From: Porticoccaceae bacterium
Lineage (GTDB): Bacteria; Pseudomonadota; Gammaproteobacteria; Pseudomonadales; Porticoccaceae
Direction: 5' to 3'
NCBI GenBank assembly: GCA_019090225.1
Contig: JAHRWI010000130.1
Location: 1 to 9,636 of the forward strand
Length of the DNA stretch: 9,636 nucleotides
Below, in pieces: positions 7,351 through 9,636 of this stretch. The translations under genes and the position numbers were made by a program. Position 1 is the stretch's first letter, and each line of letters begins with the position of its first letter. The notes beneath the pieces are model-generated. The model was given only the letters and a program-made list of their open reading frames with translations, was not told the DNA's origin and made no database searches.

Positions 7351-7368
7351 AGTCGCTACAGAGCGACA
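7351..7368. promoter_or_regulatory. GlrR-type binding site 3 (proximal UAS)
   Basis: AGTCGCTACAGAGCGACA keeps the right half-site AGCGACA exactly and has one change in the left outer half-site (AGTC for TGTC). Its centre is about 109 bp upstream of the predicted sigma-54 start and 66 bp from site 2. This is the usual distance range for an enhancer of an NtrC-type activator. It is the least symmetrical of the three and may be the weakest. Confidence 0.75.
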
Positions 7369-7395
7369 TGTGACCTGAGACAAAGCATTATGATA

Positions 7396-7408
7396 AATCG
7401 ATAACTTA
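7396..7408 (+). promoter_or_regulatory. Probable IHF binding site
   Basis: AATCGATAACTTA matches the IHF consensus WATCAANNNNTTR at all but one defined position (G for A) and is followed by a run of almost pure A/T to about 7440. It lies between the proximal GlrR-type site and the sigma-54 promoter, where IHF normally bends DNA to bring the activator to the polymerase. Confidence 0.5.
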
Positions 7409-7442
7409 CTGATTTTATTATATTTAAATAAAACGTTATTTG

Positions 7443-7458
7443 TGGCACTTACTTTGCT
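7443..7458 (+). promoter_or_regulatory. Sigma-54 (RpoN) promoter
   Basis: TGGCACTTACTTTGCT is a full match to TGGCAC-N5-TTGCW, with the invariant GG (7444-7445) and GC (7456-7457) at the correct spacing. Initiation is expected near 7468-7470. It reads rightwards into the large open frame starting at 7581. Three GlrR-type sites and a probable IHF site upstream make a chance match very unlikely. Confidence 0.92.
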
Positions 7459-7467
7459 TACTCTCCC

Positions 7468-7488
7468 GGTAGCGGAAGCCCCGTTACC
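7468..7488 (+). other. Hairpin at the 5' end of the sigma-54 transcript
   Basis: GGTAGCGG and CCGTTACC pair over 8 bp (one G-U) around a 5-nt loop. The stem starts at the predicted transcription start, so the mRNA would begin with a stable stem. Such 5' stems usually protect RNA from decay. The remaining leader (about 90 nt, to 7580) shows no riboswitch that I recognise. Confidence 0.5.
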
Positions 7489-7567
7489 TGAAGCAATGAC
7501 ATGGTGTAGTGATTACCAGCAATAGTGACGGTTTTTCCTCTACTAAGTTATTGATACCACTTTATTA

Positions 7568-7574
7568 AAGGGAG
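7568..7574 (+). promoter_or_regulatory. Ribosome binding site of the large protein gene
   Basis: AAGGGAG lies 6 nt upstream of ATG 7581. It is one of the best Shine-Dalgarno sequences in the window and fixes the start of the open frame that follows. Confidence 0.8.
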
Positions 7575-7580
7575 TTAAAA

Positions 7581-9636
7581 ATGGTGGAACACACAGACAA
7601 AGGCCGTAAAGATGTTGAAGTTAATGTAGCAATTGATCTCGTTGAACGGGAAAAAAGCCATATGCCCAAAGTTTGGGCGTATGGCTTTTCGAACGAAGGC
7701 GAACTATTGGAATCCGCTCAGGTATCTGACCGAGGCGTGGCGCAACTCAAGCTTAGCATCTCGGTCAATGATTCAAGAATACGTATTCTCGTCGGACCAC
7801 CGGTGGAAAATGAAGGAAACGCGTTCGATGATCTGATCCACCGCGGCGCTCAGGAACAGTTAATAAACACTCGTTCCGCACCCGATAAATTGGAGCTTGG
7901 CTTCACGGTTATACCCAATATCTGGAAGTGCTGGCTTCTAAGTGCCTGTCACGTACGTGGCACCTTGAATAAACGCGTATTAGTGGGCGGCACCTACGAA
8001 GACTATCCGGTCTGTAACGCCACTGTCGAAATATATGAAGTCGATCCCCTGCGGGTACTCATCCCACGACTCACAATTGAGGTGATAGAACGACTGCGGG
8101 AGTTGATCATCCATCCCCGCCCTTTGCCCGATCCACCACCAGATCCGTTTATAGATATTCCTGAAAGATTCAATCAATTGTCAGGACATATACCCCACGA
8201 AGCCCAGGAGACACAAACACCACTCTCGCTTAGGGCTTCAAACCAGGCATCATCACCACCACCAAGTATTCTGGCAACAAACGAACTGCAATACATTGCG
8301 CAGCAAGGCAGCAGATTACAGTTTGAACAAGCATTGATCGACAACGCCTTCTTTATTCGACCTTTGCTTTGTCATTACTACCCCCACCTTTTAACAATGC
8401 AACGTGTTGCAACAGCCCAAAGCGATGAATGTGGTCGGTTTCAAACAGTGTTCTTCAAGGGCTGCAACAATCCTGATACCCCGGATCTCTACTTCAAGGC
8501 ACGCCAAAAATTTTTTGGCTGGTTTGATATCACTATATATGCACCGACTCCGGTCCATTGCCATACCCGATGGAATTACCAGTGCGGGTCGGAGGTCAAG
8601 CTCTACACCTCGCATCCCTGGGCACAAACCTGCACACCGTGTCCTCCAGTCATCGGCCCAGGGGGCACCAATCGCTGGGTAGCATTCATGGCGATAGGCG
8701 CCCGCGGACTCAACCATCTTTACGGCGCTTCAAAAGCTCTCGCACCTCAGGTAACAGTGAATAACCGAGGATTAACGCCCGTTGAAAAAGCCGGGCTGGG
8801 TACTGTGGATGCCCCCTGGGGCGGCACCCTATTACCACGGCTGGAATTTTCCAATGCTCTGCAGGACGCGGGCGTAGTCTATTATCGCTTGTCGTGGCGC
8901 AAAGATGCGGGTAACGCGGTATTACCCGAATATCTACCTTTGACCACCGGCGTTAAACGCTATTATCGCTACGATGTGCCTACAGCTACCGGCGATATGC
9001 CAGCCTGGTCACCCGAATCCCTCGGCCCCTTCTCTGTCGATGACGGCAGCGGGACGGGTAATGAAGTAGCCAACCTGTTCAAAATCCCCTATCCCTCTGT
9101 TGCACCTAAGGGAGTATGGGACGTACCGCCCCACATCACCGAAATCAAAGAACATCTCGCGAGTGCAGTGTTTCCCAGCAAAGAAGGAGCCGCCGCCCCT
9201 GGTATCGCCTATGATAGTGATGGTAATCCCCTGGGTATTGATACAAGCGGCAAACATCAGCTCAGGGTCGATTTATTCGACGCCAATGGGCAGGCCGTAG
9301 ATATTGCTGCGTTAGGTATTGTTTATGCCGTCCCGACAGATCCGGACGGGACATCCGGCACTATCCACACAACCAACGCCGCTGACCCTGACCTGAATCT
9401 TGTTCAGGGTAACAGCATGATTGTCCCGCTACATATCGATAACAACCCCTGCTTTGCAGAGATCAATGCACCCACCATCAACGGTGCCGAAGCCGATCCT
9501 TGTTGCGGCGTGCTGGGCTATTCGCAGAGCGACTCATTGACCATGAGCTGGAATGCTTTCCACCCCAACGGCTTTGCCATGCAACGTTTTTTTGTCCAAC
9601 GTGGAACTAACACCGTCTTCAATACCGGCTGGACAC
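7581..9636 (+). CDS. Large cysteine-rich multi-module protein of unknown function (C-terminus beyond window)
   Basis: The frame stays open from ATG 7581 to the right edge (685 codons) without a stop. I do not recognise a characterised family. There is no signal peptide or membrane helix, so if exported it would need a non-Sec route. Residues 13-75 look like a small beta-sandwich (VEVNVAIDLVERE, VWAYGFSNEGELLESAQVSDRG). Residues 108-175 look like a second (KCWLLSACHVRGTLNKR, PVCNATVEIYEVDP, then an amphipathic helix IPRLTIEVIERLRELI). Residues 177-228 are a proline-rich linker. Residues 235-256 look helical. Residues 275-345 look like a third sandwich (DECGRFQTVFFKGCN, PDLYFKARQKFFGWFDITIY). 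These resemble transthyretin/carboxypeptidase-regulatory-type modules by pattern only. Thirteen cysteines include CTPC (351-354), a CC pair (641-642) and an HCH cluster (326-328), suggesting metal sites or disulphides. The gene is expressed from the sigma-54 promoter 112 nt upstream. Codon use looks like that of the core genes. Confidence 0.85.
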   Translation, partial: MVEHTDKGRKDVEVNVAIDLVEREKSHMPKVWAYGFSNEGELLESAQVSDRGVAQLKLSISVNDSRIRILVGPPVENEGNAFDDLIHRGAQEQLINTRSAPDKLELGFTVIPNIWKCWLLSACHVRGTLNKRVLVGGTYEDYPVCNATVEIYEVDPLRVLIPRLTIEVIERLRELIIHPRPLPDPPPDPFIDIPERFNQLSGHIPHEAQETQTPLSLRASNQASSPPPSILATNELQYIAQQGSRLQFEQALIDNAFFIRPLLCHYYPHLLTMQRVATAQSDECGRFQTVFFKGCNNPDTPDLYFKARQKFFGWFDITIYAPTPVHCHTRWNYQCGSEVKLYTSHPWAQTCTPCPPVIGPGGTNRWVAFMAIGARGLNHLYGASKALAPQVTVNNRGLTPVEKAGLGTVDAPWGGTLLPRLEFSNALQDAGVVYYRLSWRKDAGNAVLPEYLPLTTGVKRYYRYDVPTATGDMPAWSPESLGPFSVDDGSGTGNEVANLFKIPYPSVAPKGVWDVPPHITEIKEHLASAVFPSKEGAAAPGIAYDSDGNPLGIDTSGKHQLRVDLFDANGQAVDIAALGIVYAVPTDPDGTSGTIHTTNAADPDLNLVQGNSMIVPLHIDNNPCFAEINAPTINGAEADPCCGVLGYSQSDSLTMSWNAFHPNGFAMQRFFVQRGTNTVFNTGWT
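7653..7689. repeat. Terminator-like 18-bp inverted repeat inside the large protein gene
   Basis: The left arm AAAAGCCATATGCCCAAA (7653-7670) pairs with the right arm TTTGGGCGTATGGCTTTT (7672-7689) around a single central base, with one T-G wobble. The effective hairpin has a GC-containing stem closed by CCC/GGG and is flanked by an A-run on the left and TTTT on the right, like a bidirectional Rho-independent terminator, although the T-run is short. It spans codons 25-37 of the large protein, and an in-frame ATG (7662-7664) sits inside the left arm. It may attenuate the sigma-54 transcript, end a short RNA of about 220 nt, or control translation. Confidence 0.65.

Noticed and set aside
7520..7545. 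T-run (GGTTTTTCC) in the leader as a terminator ending a very short sRNA
   Set aside because: No stem of useful length lies immediately upstream of the T-run, so termination there is not supported.
7965..7980. Second TGGCAC as a sigma-54 promoter
   Set aside because: It lacks TTGC at the required spacing and lies inside coding sequence.
8391..8717. Minus-strand frame of 108 codons, and shorter plus-strand frames, inside the large protein gene
   Set aside because: They overlap a 685-codon open frame that has a good ribosome binding site and promoter; their translations are low-quality and cysteine/arginine-rich, as expected of shadow frames.
9385..9410. Hairpin ACCCTGA...TCAGGGT within the large protein gene
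   Set aside because: It has 7-bp arms with a 12-nt loop and no T-run; it is plausible as a by-product of coding sequence.

Overview
The window looks like a chromosomal segment of a gammaproteobacterium, probably from the Pseudomonas/Cellvibrio-like part of that class. The evidence is the adjacent prmB-aroC pair, a Pseudomonas-style GpsA, and SixA, FolE and GlrK/GlrR homologues, all read from the translated proteins. No database search was possible. No tRNA, rRNA, CRISPR array, insertion sequence or phage gene was seen.

Positions 1-4000 are ordinary housekeeping genes. On the minus strand lie the 5' part of aroC (chorismate synthase, running off the left edge) and, just upstream of it, prmB (ribosomal protein L3 glutamine methyltransferase). 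folE (GTP cyclohydrolase I) is divergent from prmB. Convergent to folE are gpsA (glycerol-3-phosphate dehydrogenase) and then sixA (phosphohistidine phosphatase). Good sigma-70 promoters can be read for aroC and gpsA, and the gpsA promoter fixes its start codon.

Positions 4107-7125 (minus) encode a two-component system: a two-TM histidine kinase (GlrK/QseE-like) and a sigma-54-activating response regulator (GlrR/QseF-like). They are separated by a 247-bp gap that has no recognisable qseG-like lipoprotein gene.

Positions 7126-7580 are a 455-bp regulatory region. It holds three 18-bp palindromes fitting TGTC-N10-GACA, the motif known for enterobacterial GlrR sites at glmY/glmZ. Next come a probable IHF site in AT-rich DNA and a full-consensus sigma-54 promoter (TGGCAC-N5-TTGC). 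This promoter reads rightwards, away from the kinase, into a large open frame that begins at 7581 behind a good ribosome binding site and is still open at the right edge (685+ residues). The encoded protein has no signal peptide, is rich in cysteine and proline, and appears to be built of several beta-sandwich-like modules; I do not recognise its function. A terminator-like hairpin with 18-bp arms lies inside its first codons.

The main result is therefore an apparently self-contained regulatory unit: GlrK senses, GlrR binds three upstream sites, and RNA polymerase-sigma-54 transcribes a large uncharacterised protein gene next door. In the enterobacteria where GlrR is best studied, its known targets are instead the small RNAs GlmY/GlmZ and rpoE.
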